Source of the DNA: Bradyrhizobium sp. U87765 SZCCT0048
GTDB taxonomy: Bacteria > Pseudomonadota > Alphaproteobacteria > Rhizobiales > Xanthobacteraceae
Direction: 5' to 3'
DNA length: 64,000 nt
Assembly: GCF_018131225.1 (NCBI RefSeq)
Contig: NZ_JAFCMM010000001.1
Span: 186,001-250,000, forward strand
Shown here: one piece after another, positions 42,008 to 50,886 of the stretch
Layout: each line of letters begins with the position of its first letter
Numbering within the stretch: the first letter of the stretch is position 1
Translations under genes and position numbers: made by a program
The notes under the pieces: model-generated
Database searches by the model: none
Told to the model about the DNA's origin: nothing
Seen by the model: the letters and a program-made list of their open reading frames with translations, nothing else

Positions 42008-42949
42008 TCATTTGAGGATCAGCTTGTTGAGGTCGAGCTTCGACTGCAGCATGTTCTGCTGCTGCATGACGTCGATCCACCATGCCAGCTGTTCCGGCTT
42101 GAGCTCGGGCTCGGAATGGTTCGGCGTCGTCGATTTGACGAGATCGATCTGCTGCTTGGTGAACTTCGCGATGGCCGCGCTCGCCTTGTCGCGATCGGTG
42201 TTGACGATCGCGGCCGCCTCGGCGATGGCCGCGCGAAATTTGCGGATCGCTTCCGGATTCTTCTCCGCCCAGTCGCGCGACGCCGCATAGAAGATGATCG
42301 GCTCGGTGCGGCCAAGTTCGGCGCCATAGCGCGCGCCGACATAGCCGGTACCGGCCGCGGTCATGCGGGCGACAAACGGCTCGGCGGTCAGCACCGCGTC
42401 GACGGTGCCGGATTTCAGCACGTCGTTCATGGTCGGAAATGTGACCTCGACGAAGTTGACGCTCTTGGGATCGACGCCCTTTTCCATCAGCCATTTGCGG
42501 AACAGGACGTGCAGGAAGGCGCCCAGCCCGGGAGCGCCGACCTTCTTGCCGACGAAGTCCTTCGGTTGTTTGATTTCGACACCATTGCGCACGAAGGCCG
42601 CGATGGCGTCGTTGGAGACCTTGGTCATCGCCGAGGCGCCGGCCACCGCGACGAGATCGAGGCCGCCATCGACCGACTGCAGGAACACCGTCGAGGTCGG
42701 GCCGCCGATCTGGATCGAGTTCGACAGCACGGCCGCGGGAATGTTGGAGTTGAGGCCGATCAGCAGCATCTCGGCGTCGAGGCCGTGCTTCCTGAAGATC
42801 CCCTCGTCGGCCGCGACCATCGCCGACGCGCAGTCGGATGTCGCCGTGCAGCCGATCACGATTTTGCCCTGCGCCGCCGCGTGGTCAGCGTTGGCGGCGG
42901 CGAGCGCCCATCCAGCCAGCAGCGCAAGCGCTGCGAGACGTTTCCCCAT
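42008..42949 (-). CDS. ABC transporter substrate-binding protein (SsuA/NMT1 family)
   Basis: A 313-residue periplasmic receptor. Its signal peptide is LAALALLAGWALAAANADHAA, cleavage near AAAQ. The NMT1/SsuA-like fold shows GCTATSDCASAMVAADEGIF, the hinge segment VGKKVGAPGLGAFLHVLFRK, TFPTMNDVLKSGTVDAVLTA and a C-terminal helix WWIDVMQQQNMLQSKLDLNKL. SsuA-type receptors bind sulfonates, nitrate, thiamine precursors, aromatic acids or similar organic anions. From the divergent hydrolases, an aromatic or cyclic-amide compound is the most likely ligand here, but this is inference. Confidence 0.88.
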   Translation of the reverse strand: MGKRLAALALLAGWALAAANADHAAAQGKIVIGCTATSDCASAMVAADEGIFRKHGLDAEMLLIGLNSNIPAAVLSNSIQIGGPTSTVFLQSVDGGLDLVAVAGASAMTKVSNDAIAAFVRNGVEIKQPKDFVGKKVGAPGLGAFLHVLFRKWLMEKGVDPKSVNFVEVTFPTMNDVLKSGTVDAVLTAEPFVARMTAAGTGYVGARYGAELGRTEPIIFYAASRDWAEKNPEAIRKFRAAIAEAAAIVNTDRDKASAAIAKFTKQQIDLVKSTTPNHSEPELKPEQLAWWIDVMQQQNMLQSKLDLNKLILK

Positions 42950-42977
42950 GGTGTCCTCCTGATCGTCCCGGCGATTT

Positions 42978-43016
42978 TGATCATCGCCTCTTGTTTATCG
43001 ATATTATTTTTGATCA
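42978..43016. promoter_or_regulatory. Duplicated TTTTGATCAT element between divergent operons
   Basis: TTTTGATCAT occurs twice, with palindromic cores TGATCA at 42978-42983 and 43011-43016, 33 bp (about three helical turns) apart. It lies in the A/T-rich 99-bp gap between the binding-protein gene and the FAH-family gene. This spacing and symmetry suit a regulator dimer pair, probably the adjacent GntR protein. Confidence 0.5.
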
Positions 43017-43048
43017 TATATTTTTTGAAAGAACAAGAGGAGACGTCC

Positions 43049-44038
43049 ATGAAGCTTGCGACATACCGTGTCGGGGGAACCGACCGTGTCGGCCTCGTCC
43101 ACGACCATGACAGCCGCCTGTTCGACCTCGCCGCTGCGGCGACCCGTGCGGGCAAGCCCGATCCAGCCTTCCAGTCGATGCTCGCCCTGATCGATGCCGG
43201 TCCGGCTGCGCTCGACACCGCACAGGCGCTGCTGTCCCGCCACGGCGGCGACGATGATCTTTCATTGCCCGTCGCCGGCGCCGAGCTGCTCGCCCCCGTT
43301 CCCGAGCCGCGGCAAATGCGCGACGGCATGTCGTTTCCTCTTCACATCCTCCAGGCGCCGCTCGGCCAGCGCAAGCTCGCCGCCCGCGCCCGTGGCGACA
43401 TGGAGGAGCTGAAGCGCATCGAGGCGGAGCCCCTGCGCGAACTGCCGGACGTCTATCGCAAGCAGCCGATTTTCTACATCACCAACCGCTTCAGCGTGCG
43501 CGGCACCAACACCACGGTGAAGTGGCCGCGCTACAGCCGCATCATGGACTATGAACTCGAGCTCGGCCTCATCACCAAGGGCAAGGGCGCCAACATTCCG
43601 GCCGCGAAAGCGCGCGACCACATCTTCGGCTTCACCATCTTCAACGACTTCTCCGCCCGCGACGCCCAGCGCATCGAGATGGAGGGCCGCCTCGGTCCAG
43701 CCAAGGGCAAGAGCTTCGATGGCGGCAATGTCATCGGCCCGTGGATCGTCACGCCCGACGAGATCGGCGATCCCTACAGGCTGCGCATGGAAGCGCGTGT
43801 CAACGGCGAGACCCGCTCGAAAGGCGTCAGCGAGGGCATGTTGTTCTCGTTCGAGGAAATCATCGAGCATATCAGCAAGGACGAGACGCTGATGCCCGGC
43901 GAGTTCATCGGTTCGGGGACCGTTGGCAATGGCTGCGGTCTCGAACTCGGCTGGTTCCTCGAGCACGGCGACACCATCGAGCTGGAAATCGAGAAGATCG
44001 GCATCCTCAAGAACAAGGTGGAGCGGCAGGACGCCTGA
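43049..44038 (+). CDS. Fumarylacetoacetate hydrolase family protein
   Basis: A 329-residue FAH-superfamily enzyme, which uses a divalent metal to hydrolyse or decarboxylate beta-dicarbonyl or hydroxymuconate-type compounds. Metal-binding acidic residues appear as Glu/Glu in IMDYELELGLITKGKG and Asp in FTIFNDFSARDAQ. Other landmarks are the lid GMSFPLHILQA, KSFDGGNVIGPWIVTPDE and GEFIGSGTVGNGCGLELGWF. The N-terminal 110 residues form the smaller FAH_N-like domain. A ribosome site AAGAGGAGA precedes the ATG (43049). It is followed 41 bp later by a cyclase-family hydrolase and is divergent from an ABC importer. Substrate unknown. Confidence 0.88.
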   Translation: MKLATYRVGGTDRVGLVHDHDSRLFDLAAAATRAGKPDPAFQSMLALIDAGPAALDTAQALLSRHGGDDDLSLPVAGAELLAPVPEPRQMRDGMSFPLHILQAPLGQRKLAARARGDMEELKRIEAEPLRELPDVYRKQPIFYITNRFSVRGTNTTVKWPRYSRIMDYELELGLITKGKGANIPAAKARDHIFGFTIFNDFSARDAQRIEMEGRLGPAKGKSFDGGNVIGPWIVTPDEIGDPYRLRMEARVNGETRSKGVSEGMLFSFEEIIEHISKDETLMPGEFIGSGTVGNGCGLELGWFLEHGDTIELEIEKIGILKNKVERQDA

Positions 44039-44079
44039 CCGGCGTCACTGTCCGCCCGCGACACCCGGAGAAAACCCTC

Positions 44080-44856
44080 ATGGCACGACGACTGATCGAC
44101 ATTTCCGTTCCCTTGCAGAACGACGTCCCGGCGGATCCGCCAGGCAACCATCCGACCATCCAGTACATCGATCACCAGCAGGGACTGCCGCGCATGCTGC
44201 AGTTCTTCGATGGCCTGAAGGCGCAGGATCTGCCGGATGGCCAGGGCTGGGCCGTGGAGCAGGTCAGCCTGTCCACGCACAACGGCACGCATCTCGACGC
44301 GCCCTGGCACTTCCATCCCACCATGAACCGTGGCGAGCGATCCTGGACCATCGACGAGGTGCCGCTGGAGTGGTGCCTGCAGCCCGGTGTGAAGCTCGAT
44401 TTCCGCCATTTCCCGGATGGCTATGTCGCGACCGCTGCCGATGTCGAGGCCGAGCTGAAGCGCATCGGTCACACGCTGCAGCCGCTGGAGATCGTCGTCG
44501 TCAATACCAGCGCGGGCGTCAAATACGGCCAGCCGGATTACGTCAATTCGGGCTGCGGCATGGGCTATGACGCCACCATGTACCTGCTCGAGCGCGGCGT
44601 GCGACTCACCGGCATCGACGGCTGGAGCTGGGATGCGCCATTCGTATTCACCGCGAAGCGATACGCGGAGACGAAGGATGCCGGCCTGATCTGGGAAGGC
44701 CACAAGGCCGGCCGTCACATCGGCTACTGCCATATCGAGAAGCTGCACAATCTCGAGCAATTGCCGTCGACCGGCTTCACGGTGTCGTGCTTCCCCGTCA
44801 AGATCGAGCGCGCGTCCGCCGGCTGGACGCGGGCGGTCGCCATCATCGACGGCTGA
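44080..44856 (+). CDS. Cyclase family protein (kynurenine formamidase/isatin hydrolase-like)
   Basis: A 258-residue metal-dependent hydrolase of the cyclase superfamily, which opens amide or formamide bonds (kynurenine formamidase, isatin hydrolase). The signature HNGTHLDAPWHF supplies the metal-binding His/Asp residues (H-x-G-T-H-x-D-x-P-x-H). Also present are IDISVPLQNDVPADPPGNHP, IVVVNTSAGVKYGQPDY and TGIDGWSWDAPF. It works with the FAH-family enzyme one gene upstream, likely in consecutive steps. Length and motif agree with isatin hydrolase more than with the shorter bacterial KynB, but the substrate cannot be fixed from sequence. Confidence 0.85.
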   Translation: MARRLIDISVPLQNDVPADPPGNHPTIQYIDHQQGLPRMLQFFDGLKAQDLPDGQGWAVEQVSLSTHNGTHLDAPWHFHPTMNRGERSWTIDEVPLEWCLQPGVKLDFRHFPDGYVATAADVEAELKRIGHTLQPLEIVVVNTSAGVKYGQPDYVNSGCGMGYDATMYLLERGVRLTGIDGWSWDAPFVFTAKRYAETKDAGLIWEGHKAGRHIGYCHIEKLHNLEQLPSTGFTVSCFPVKIERASAGWTRAVAIIDG

Positions 44857-44973
44857 TATCAGCAACGTCGGCCGGCGTGCTGGAACCAGCGCGCCGGCGG
44901 CGTGTTGTCACTGTCATGATGTGCGGGCTAAGCTTTCCCTCACGCTGATCGACACCCGTGACGGAGCACCGCG

Positions 44974-45546
44974 ATGACCCTTCCCGACGACATCGAAAAG
45001 CTGCAGTCGCGCGTGACCGCGGCGATCCAGGCGCACTGGAAGGCCTTCCTGATCGAAGGAATCGTGCTCGTGGTGCTTGGCCTCGCGGCCATCGTGGTGC
45101 CGCCACTCGCCAGCCTTGCGGTCACGCTCCTGCTCGGCTGGCTGTTCATCATCAGCGGCATCGTTCAACTGGTGCTGACGTTCTCGGCGCGGCAGCTTCC
45201 GGGTTTCGTCTGGTCGCTGCTATCGGCGATCCTCGCCATCGGCGCCGGCGCCGTGCTGCTGCTGTGGCCCGTGCAGGGCACACTGTCCCTGACCATCGTG
45301 GTCGGCGTCTACTTCGTGATGGAGGGGGTTGCCACCGTCATGTACGCCCTCGACCATCGCAAACAGCTATCGCGGCGCTGGGGCTGGCTGGTTGCAGCCG
45401 GTGTAGCCGACATCGTCGTGTCGGCGCTGATCGTCACCGGACTGCCGGGATCGGCGACCTGGGCGCTTGGTCTGCTGGTCGGCCTCAACATGCTGTTCGG
45501 CGGCGTCTCGCTGATCAGCATGGCGCTCGCCGCCCGCAGCACCTGA
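44974..45546 (+). CDS. HdeD-like membrane protein (DUF308)
   Basis: A 190-residue inner-membrane protein with six predicted helices in three DUF308 repeats (AFLIEGIVLVVLGLAAIVVP, LAVTLLLGWLFIISGIVQLV, FVWSLLSAILAIGAGAVLLL and others, ending ALAARST). The family includes HdeD of E. coli, linked to acid resistance. An amphipathic N-terminal helix (TLPDDIEKLQSRVTAAIQAH) precedes the first helix. It is not linked to acid-stress genes here, and its function in this organism is unknown. Confidence 0.88.
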   Translation: MTLPDDIEKLQSRVTAAIQAHWKAFLIEGIVLVVLGLAAIVVPPLASLAVTLLLGWLFIISGIVQLVLTFSARQLPGFVWSLLSAILAIGAGAVLLLWPVQGTLSLTIVVGVYFVMEGVATVMYALDHRKQLSRRWGWLVAAGVADIVVSALIVTGLPGSATWALGLLVGLNMLFGGVSLISMALAARST

Positions 45547-45588
45547 CGGTACGTGGCGGCGCTTGACGCGCGGGCCCGATGCTGCAGC

Positions 45589-45843
45589 TCAGCAGCCGCG
45601 GCAGATGTTCTTGATCTTGCGATCGAGCGCCTTGTCGTCGGCATCCGCGCCGAGCAGTCCACGCTTGTCCTTGGACTCGGCGCTGTCGATGGCCGCCTTG
45701 GTTGGCTGGCGGTGTCCGACCGGCGCCTGCGGCAGGCCGCCCGATTGCGCCGAATTGCCGCTGCCCATGCTGCCCTGCGCAAGCGCAGCACTGCCGCCGG
45801 AGGCGATCGAAAGAATGAGAACCGTTGCCATCAGCCGCGACAT
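45589..45843 (-). CDS. Small secreted hypothetical protein
   Basis: An 84-residue protein. A signal peptide (LMATVLILSIASGGSAALAQ) is followed by a Gly/Ser/Pro/Gln-rich linker and a charged C-terminus (AIDSAESKDKRGLLGADADD, then KALDRKIKNICRGC). Two C-terminal cysteines (CRGC) stand out. Family similarity is limited to other rhizobial secreted proteins; function unknown. It is convergent with the HdeD-like gene. Confidence 0.7.
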   Translation of the reverse strand: MSRLMATVLILSIASGGSAALAQGSMGSGNSAQSGGLPQAPVGHRQPTKAAIDSAESKDKRGLLGADADDKALDRKIKNICRGC

Positions 45844-46019
45844 GTTGAACCTCCCGACATCATCTTGGGCCTTCTCTGCCTAATCTAGATCAGATTCCTT
45901 GAAACGCGAGTCGTAAGGAACTCGCAGAACAACGAAATCCCGCGAGCTTTGTCGTGCACACGACCTCGTGACATGGGCCATGACGGAACACGCCACCGGC
46001 ATCCCGAAATCGCCAGCAC

Positions 46020-46205
46020 CTACCGCGTCATCACCGCTTCACAGTTGCGGCGTCCCTGCACGGCGCAATCCTGCGCCTTGCGGACATCGGCCATCGCATT
46101 CAACAACCAGATGCCGGCCACGACGAGCAGCGCGAACACGAAGAGCAGCACGACGTTCTCCGTGGTACGCATCCGCCCGTCGTCGGACGACGCCGCCTCA
46201 TGCAT
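46020..46205 (-). CDS. Small single-pass membrane protein
   Basis: A 61-residue protein with one transmembrane helix (ENVVLLFVFALLVVAGIWLL, residues 16-35) and a short C-terminal tail with two Cys (QDCAVQGRRNCEAVMTR) on one side of the membrane. It starts 19 bp after the epmB stop on the same strand, so it may be expressed with epmA-epmB. An in-frame ATG upstream would overlap the epmB end and give 11 more residues. Function unknown. Confidence 0.65.
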   Translation of the reverse strand: MHEAASSDDGRMRTTENVVLLFVFALLVVAGIWLLNAMADVRKAQDCAVQGRRNCEAVMTR

Positions 46206-46224
46206 CACGGGACGGTCACCAGTC

Positions 46225-47298
46225 TCAATCGGAGACATAGCTGTGCACGTCGCCACAATAGTCGACCACGCGGTAGCGTGACCTGTCGTCCTCGTCCTGA
46301 GACAGATAGACCGGCCCGACCGGCGCCTTGCCGTGGCCGCCGGGAATGTCCAGCACATACTCCGGCTGGCACAGGCCGGACACATGGCCGCGCAACGCCC
46401 GCATCAGCACCTGCCCTTCCGCGATGGTGGTGCGCAGATGCGCCGTGCCCGGGGCGAGATCGCCGTGATGCAGATAATACGGCTTGATGCGGTTCTCGAC
46501 GAAAGTGCGCATCAGCGCCGCCAGCGTGTCCGGATTGTCGTTGACACCGCGCAGCAGCACCGACTGGCTGACCAGCGGGATGCCGGCGTCGGCGAGCCGC
46601 GCACACGCCGCGCGCGCGGCCGCGCTGAACTCGCGGGGATGATTGGCATGTACCGCCACCCACACCGTGATGCCGTCGGCGCGCAGCGCGCGCACAAGAT
46701 CGTCGCTGATCCGGTCGGGATCGGCGACCGGCACGCGGGTGTGCAGGCGCACGATCCGGACATGGTCGATGCCTGCGAGATCGTTGATCACCTCCTGCAG
46801 CCGGCGCGGCGACAGCATCAGCGGGTCGCCGCCGGTCAGGATCACCTCCCAGACCTCCGGGTGGCTGCGGATGTAGTCGAGCGCGCCGCGGTAGGCGTCC
46901 TGCGACAGCGCGGTATCCTTGCCCGGACCGACCATCTCGCGGCGGAAGCAGAAGCGGCAATAGACGGCGCAGACATGCACGAGCTTGAGCAGCACGCGAT
47001 CAGGATAGCGGTGCACGATTCCCGGCACCGGCGCGTGCGCGTGATCGCCGATCGGATCGGGATCCTCGCCCGGCTGCGTTACCAGTTCGTCGGGCGATGG
47101 AATGTACTGCCGCGCGATCGGATCGTGCGGATCGGCTGTGTCGATCAGTGCGGCGATCGCCGGCGTCACTGCGACCGCATAGCGTGCCGCCACCGCGTCG
47201 AGCTCCGTGCGCGCCGCGGCCTGCGCCAGACCATGAGCGATGAGATCGTCGGCGCTGCGCATCGTCGCCGATGGCTGGGTTCGCAGAACGGAGGTCAC
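46225..47298 (-). CDS. epmB: EF-P beta-lysylation protein EpmB (lysine 2,3-aminomutase-like)
   Basis: A radical-SAM, PLP-dependent enzyme, 357 residues, that turns (S)-alpha-lysine into (R)-beta-lysine for attachment to elongation factor P. The radical-SAM cluster motif is CAVYCRFCFRREMVG (C-x3-C-x2-C), followed by ILTGGDPLMLS and the S-adenosylmethionine region RLHTRVPVADPDRI. The PLP lysine region is KPYYLHHGDLAPGTAH. The GTG start at 47298 overlaps the stop of epmA by 4 bp (GTGA), so they are translated together. An in-frame ATG at 47322 would overlap more. Placement beside epmA and efp separates it from catabolic KamA. Confidence 0.92.
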   Translation of the reverse strand: MTSVLRTQPSATMRSADDLIAHGLAQAAARTELDAVAARYAVAVTPAIAALIDTADPHDPIARQYIPSPDELVTQPGEDPDPIGDHAHAPVPGIVHRYPDRVLLKLVHVCAVYCRFCFRREMVGPGKDTALSQDAYRGALDYIRSHPEVWEVILTGGDPLMLSPRRLQEVINDLAGIDHVRIVRLHTRVPVADPDRISDDLVRALRADGITVWVAVHANHPREFSAAARAACARLADAGIPLVSQSVLLRGVNDNPDTLAALMRTFVENRIKPYYLHHGDLAPGTAHLRTTIAEGQVLMRALRGHVSGLCQPEYVLDIPGGHGKAPVGPVYLSQDEDDRSRYRVVDYCGDVHSYVSD

Positions 47299-48347
47299 GC
47301 GTGCGCCTCCGGCGGGGTCCACACCACCTGGTCAATACGCACCGCGCCGGCCGCCAGCATCACCAGACGATCGAGCCCCAGCGCGACGCCGCTGGCCGAC
47401 GGCATCTGCGCCACCGCGGCGAGGAAATCCTCGTCGAGCGGATAGCGTTCGCCATAGCGCCGCTCCTTCTCATCCATCGCCTCGTTGAAGCGCAGGCGCT
47501 GCTCATGCGCATTGGTCAGCTCGGCAAAGCCGTTCGCCAATTCGACACCGCAGGCGTAGATCTCAAACCGCTCGGCAACCCGCGGGTCCGACGCCTTGAC
47601 GCGTGCCAGCGCGGCCTCCGGCGCCGGATAGTCATGAAGGACGGTCAGCCGCCCCTGCCCAAGCGTCGGCTCGACATGGCTCACCAGCACCTTGCTGAAG
47701 ATGTCCGACCAGGTGTCGTTGGCATCGATGCGCACCCGTCCCTCGGCGGCCAGCGCCAGGGCGGCGCGATCCGGCTGGCCGTCGATCACCGTCGCCAGCA
47801 GGTCGATGCCGGCGAGGCGCTGGAAAGCATCGCCGACCGACAGCATCTCCGGCGCGGCGAACGGGTCGATCAACCGGCCGCGAAACGTGAACTGGCGGGT
47901 GCCGGCCGCCCGCGCCGCCTCCGCGATCACCGCGACGCAGTCGGCGATGATGGCGTCGAGCGGTGCCCCCGTGCGGTACCACTCCAGCATGGTGAATTCG
48001 GGCAGATGCAGGTCGCCGCGCTCACGGTCGCGGAACACGCGGGCGAATTCCACGATCCGCTCCTCACCGGCCGCCAGCAGCTTCTTGCAGGCGAATTCGG
48101 GCGATGTCCGCAAATAGCGGGTCAAGTGCTCCCCAGAGGGCAATGTCAGGCGCGCTGATGGGGCATGGAGATGGGTTTCGTTGCCCGGGGAGACCTGCAG
48201 GACGCCGGTTTCGACCTCCAGGAACCCTTCCGCCTCGAACCAGTGGCGCAGGGCACGGACGATTCCGGTCCGCGCCAGCAGAAATGCCCGGCGGTCGGCA
48301 TGGCGGGACGGCGCCCACCAGGCCGTGGTCTGTCCGGCCCCGATCAT
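47295..48347 (-). CDS. epmA: EF-P lysyltransferase EpmA (GenX/PoxA/YjeA)
   Basis: A truncated lysyl-tRNA synthetase paralogue, 350 residues, that joins beta-lysine to a lysine of elongation factor P. Class II synthetase motifs are present: FLEVETGVLQVSPG, YLRTSPEFACKKLLAAGEER (motif 2 start), IVEFARVFRDRERGDLHLPE, FEIYACGVELANGFAEL and GVALGLDRLVMLAAG (motif 3). The anticodon-binding domain of true LysS is missing, as expected. Divergent from efp with 138 bp between starts, and overlaps epmB. EpmA, EpmB and EF-P work together to relieve ribosome stalling at proline runs. Confidence 0.94.
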   Translation of the reverse strand: MIGAGQTTAWWAPSRHADRRAFLLARTGIVRALRHWFEAEGFLEVETGVLQVSPGNETHLHAPSARLTLPSGEHLTRYLRTSPEFACKKLLAAGEERIVEFARVFRDRERGDLHLPEFTMLEWYRTGAPLDAIIADCVAVIAEAARAAGTRQFTFRGRLIDPFAAPEMLSVGDAFQRLAGIDLLATVIDGQPDRAALALAAEGRVRIDANDTWSDIFSKVLVSHVEPTLGQGRLTVLHDYPAPEAALARVKASDPRVAERFEIYACGVELANGFAELTNAHEQRLRFNEAMDEKERRYGERYPLDEDFLAAVAQMPSASGVALGLDRLVMLAAGAVRIDQVVWTPPEAHA

Positions 48348-48485
48348 GGACGCGTTGCCCGAATCTGGCGCAAAAAGCTGGCATCCGGGTCATAAATCAG
48401 TATGTTGCGGCCCGAAACTGTTCCGCCCGCCGCCGGACGTCCGGTCCCGGCCCGGCTTCCGTCCCGAACGCTAGGAAACTGATCC

Positions 48486-49052
48486 GTGAGAGTCATCGCT
48501 AGTTCTATTCGCAAGGGCAATGTCATCGATATGGATGGCAAGCTATATGTCGTTCTGACCGCCGAGAACATCCACCCCGGCAAGGGAACCCCGGTCAGCC
48601 AGATCGAAATGCGCCGGATCAGCGACGGCGTAAAGGTCTCCGAGCGGTTCAAGACCACCGACCAGGTCGAGCGCGCCACCATCGAGGACCGTGACTTCAA
48701 CTTCCTCTACGAGGACGCCGACGGCTTCCACTTCATGAACAACGAGACCTACGACCAGCTCATGGTCGGCAAGGACACCGTTGGCAATGCCGCGCCGTAC
48801 CTGCAGGAAAACCTGACCGTCAAGCTCTCGATCCACGAGGGCAATGCGGTGGCCATCACCCTGCCCCAGCGCGCGACGTTCGAGGTCGTCGATACCGAGC
48901 CGGTGACCAAGGGCCAGACCGCGTCGTCGTCCTACAAGCCGGCCGTGCTGTCCAACGGCGTGCGCACAGCCGTGCCGCCGCATGTCGGCGTCGGCACCCG
49001 CATCGTGGTGATGACCGAAGACGGCTCCTACGTCGAACGCGCCAAGGACTAA
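48486..49052 (+). CDS. efp: Elongation factor P
   Basis: A 188-residue translation factor that binds between the ribosomal P and E sites and speeds peptide-bond formation at polyproline. Three beta-barrel domains are recognisable: KOW-like N-domain ([20 protein letters not shown]), OB domain II ([20 protein letters not shown]) and III ([20 protein letters not shown]). The modification loop is [12 protein letters not shown], with Lys33 as the beta-lysylation site. Start codon is GTG. The modifying enzymes lie directly upstream on the other strand. A short gap precedes an M23 peptidase gene. Confidence 0.97.
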   Translation: MRVIASSIRKGNVIDMDGKLYVVLTAENIHPGKGTPVSQIEMRRISDGVKVSERFKTTDQVERATIEDRDFNFLYEDADGFHFMNNETYDQLMVGKDTVGNAAPYLQENLTVKLSIHEGNAVAITLPQRATFEVVDTEPVTKGQTASSSYKPAVLSNGVRTAVPPHVGVGTRIVVMTEDGSYVERAKD

Positions 49053-49132
49053 AGGTCGCAAGGCCACAGCCGGCGGGAGGCGAATTGACCGGGGGCAGCA
49101 CGCGAGCGAGATCGGCGGCGGCCCCCGGTGCG

Positions 49133-50818
49133 ATGTCCGGCATCAAGCGCATTGCTTTTGCCGTCGCACTCACCTTCGCGATTTCCCTCCTGGGCAGCAT
49201 GTCCAGGGCGATGGCGGATACGTTCCGCACCCCGGCGATCTCCTCGCTCCAGGCCGAGTGGCGCGGGGCCTATGATCAGCTCAGAGCCGAGTTTAACAGC
49301 CGCCCAGAAGCCTCTGGTGCGCTGACATTCTCTCTCTCCTCGCGTCACGCCACAAGCGATCTCCGGCACTGGCCGGCGCTGGCACAGCTCAACGGCATGA
49401 CCGCGCCCTTCTTCCCCGGCATCAGCCGCAGCGCGGTTCCGGTCCTGTTGCCATTCGATGCGGCGGACTACGCCGGCGATCGTGTTGGCGGCCTGCCCGC
49501 CAGCCTGCTGCCGTCCCATTACCAGAACGGGTTCCAGGCCGAGATGTTCGACGCCGGTCCGGCCGGCTACGACGCGGTGTTCTCGCTCGCCCCGTCAGCC
49601 GCCGGCGAGATGGCGGAGCGGACCTACGCCCGCCCCGTCGAGATTCACATCACCGGCTCGGCCCTCGTCTACCGGATCGACGATCCGCTTGCCGGCAAGG
49701 GAGAGCCGGTCAAGGCACTGGCTGGCCAGTATCCGGACCTGCGGCGCACGATCCGGGAAGGTTACCTGCGCTATGCATTCACCCGTTTCGGCATCCCGTA
49801 TGTCGTTTCGATCCTGTGTCTCGACAGCGTGCCGCGGCGCAACCGCCTGGCCTGTCGCGAAGCTGCCATCGTCGCCGAGCGCTTCCTGAAGGCGCTGCGG
49901 ATCGACGGTGGAAGGCCGCAGCCGCGGCGCGGCGACGTCGAGAGCGCGCTGGCCGCCCGGCCGATCCCGCTATCGCCGGACTTCACCTACCGGCCCGTCG
50001 GCGACATCATCGCCAACAGCGGCGCCCACGGCCAGACCGGCCGCGCTGACCCGACGGTCTATTCCCAGATCCGCTTTCCTCTCAAGGACACCCCGGCCTT
50101 CGCCAACTCCCAGTCATTCCTGAACTGGGGCGACTGCAACTTCACCGGCCGCACCTCGACGCCCCATGCGAAGGGCGGCGCCTATCGCTGCAAGCGTAAC
50201 GACAAGCCGCTGGTGTTCGACGAGTCGGCGAAGGAGAACTACAGCTACCCCTGGCAGGACAATTTCTGCGAGTCCCGCAGCTTCGAGGTTGGCCAGTGTG
50301 CCAGCGGCTACGGTCACCAGGGCCAGGACATCCGTCCGTCGGACTGTCCGCTGCGCAACGACGGCGCCGACCGCTGCGAATCCAACCGCTTCGCCGTGGT
50401 CGCCGGCCGCGATGGCGTCATCCTGCGCGGCCGCGGCCAGCAGGCGGCATTCGTTCTCGCCAACACCGCGCGGGACCATGTGCGGCTGCGTTACATGCAC
50501 ATGAACCCGACCCGCATGGATGCGGATGGCTTGCTCAATGGCCGCCGTGTCAGCGAGGGCGAGACCATCGGGCTCGTGTCGAACTACCAGGACTATCCCG
50601 GCGGCACGACCAGCCACCTGCACTTCGATTTGCAGGTGTTCACGCGCGACGGCTGGCTATGGGTCAATCCCTACATCACGCTGGTGTCGGCCTATGAGCG
50701 GCTGCTGGGTGCGCGCGGAACCGAAGTTCCCGCGGAACCGGTGGCCGCGCCCGCGATGGTCCATGCGCCCGATGAACCGCAGAGGCCGGGCGCCTCGTCG
50801 GAAGGCGCCGGCGAATAG
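49133..50818 (+). CDS. M23-family peptidase, periplasmic
   Basis: A 561-residue exported protein. Its signal peptide is IKRIAFAVALTFAISLLGSM, with cleavage near SRAMA. A long N-terminal region of unknown fold runs to about residue 380, with EGYLRYAFTRFGIPYVVSIL and three Cys pairs around 375-440 (NFCESRSF, VGQCASGY, SDCPLRNDGADRC). A C-terminal lysostaphin-like zinc-peptidase domain follows: GYGHQGQDIRP supplies the first His and Asp, and TTSHLHFDLQVF the H-x-H-x-D-like motif. It should cut peptidoglycan cross-links or regulate amidases. The ATG at 49133 is preferred to a TTG at 49085. A proline/alanine tail ends the protein. Confidence 0.85.
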   Translation: MSGIKRIAFAVALTFAISLLGSMSRAMADTFRTPAISSLQAEWRGAYDQLRAEFNSRPEASGALTFSLSSRHATSDLRHWPALAQLNGMTAPFFPGISRSAVPVLLPFDAADYAGDRVGGLPASLLPSHYQNGFQAEMFDAGPAGYDAVFSLAPSAAGEMAERTYARPVEIHITGSALVYRIDDPLAGKGEPVKALAGQYPDLRRTIREGYLRYAFTRFGIPYVVSILCLDSVPRRNRLACREAAIVAERFLKALRIDGGRPQPRRGDVESALAARPIPLSPDFTYRPVGDIIANSGAHGQTGRADPTVYSQIRFPLKDTPAFANSQSFLNWGDCNFTGRTSTPHAKGGAYRCKRNDKPLVFDESAKENYSYPWQDNFCESRSFEVGQCASGYGHQGQDIRPSDCPLRNDGADRCESNRFAVVAGRDGVILRGRGQQAAFVLANTARDHVRLRYMHMNPTRMDADGLLNGRRVSEGETIGLVSNYQDYPGGTTSHLHFDLQVFTRDGWLWVNPYITLVSAYERLLGARGTEVPAEPVAAPAMVHAPDEPQRPGASSEGAGE

Positions 50819-50886
50819 CCGCAGGTCCATCTTGCAATCGCGACAGCGTTTGGCTGATCGCCCTGCAGCGCACTACACTGCGTGTC

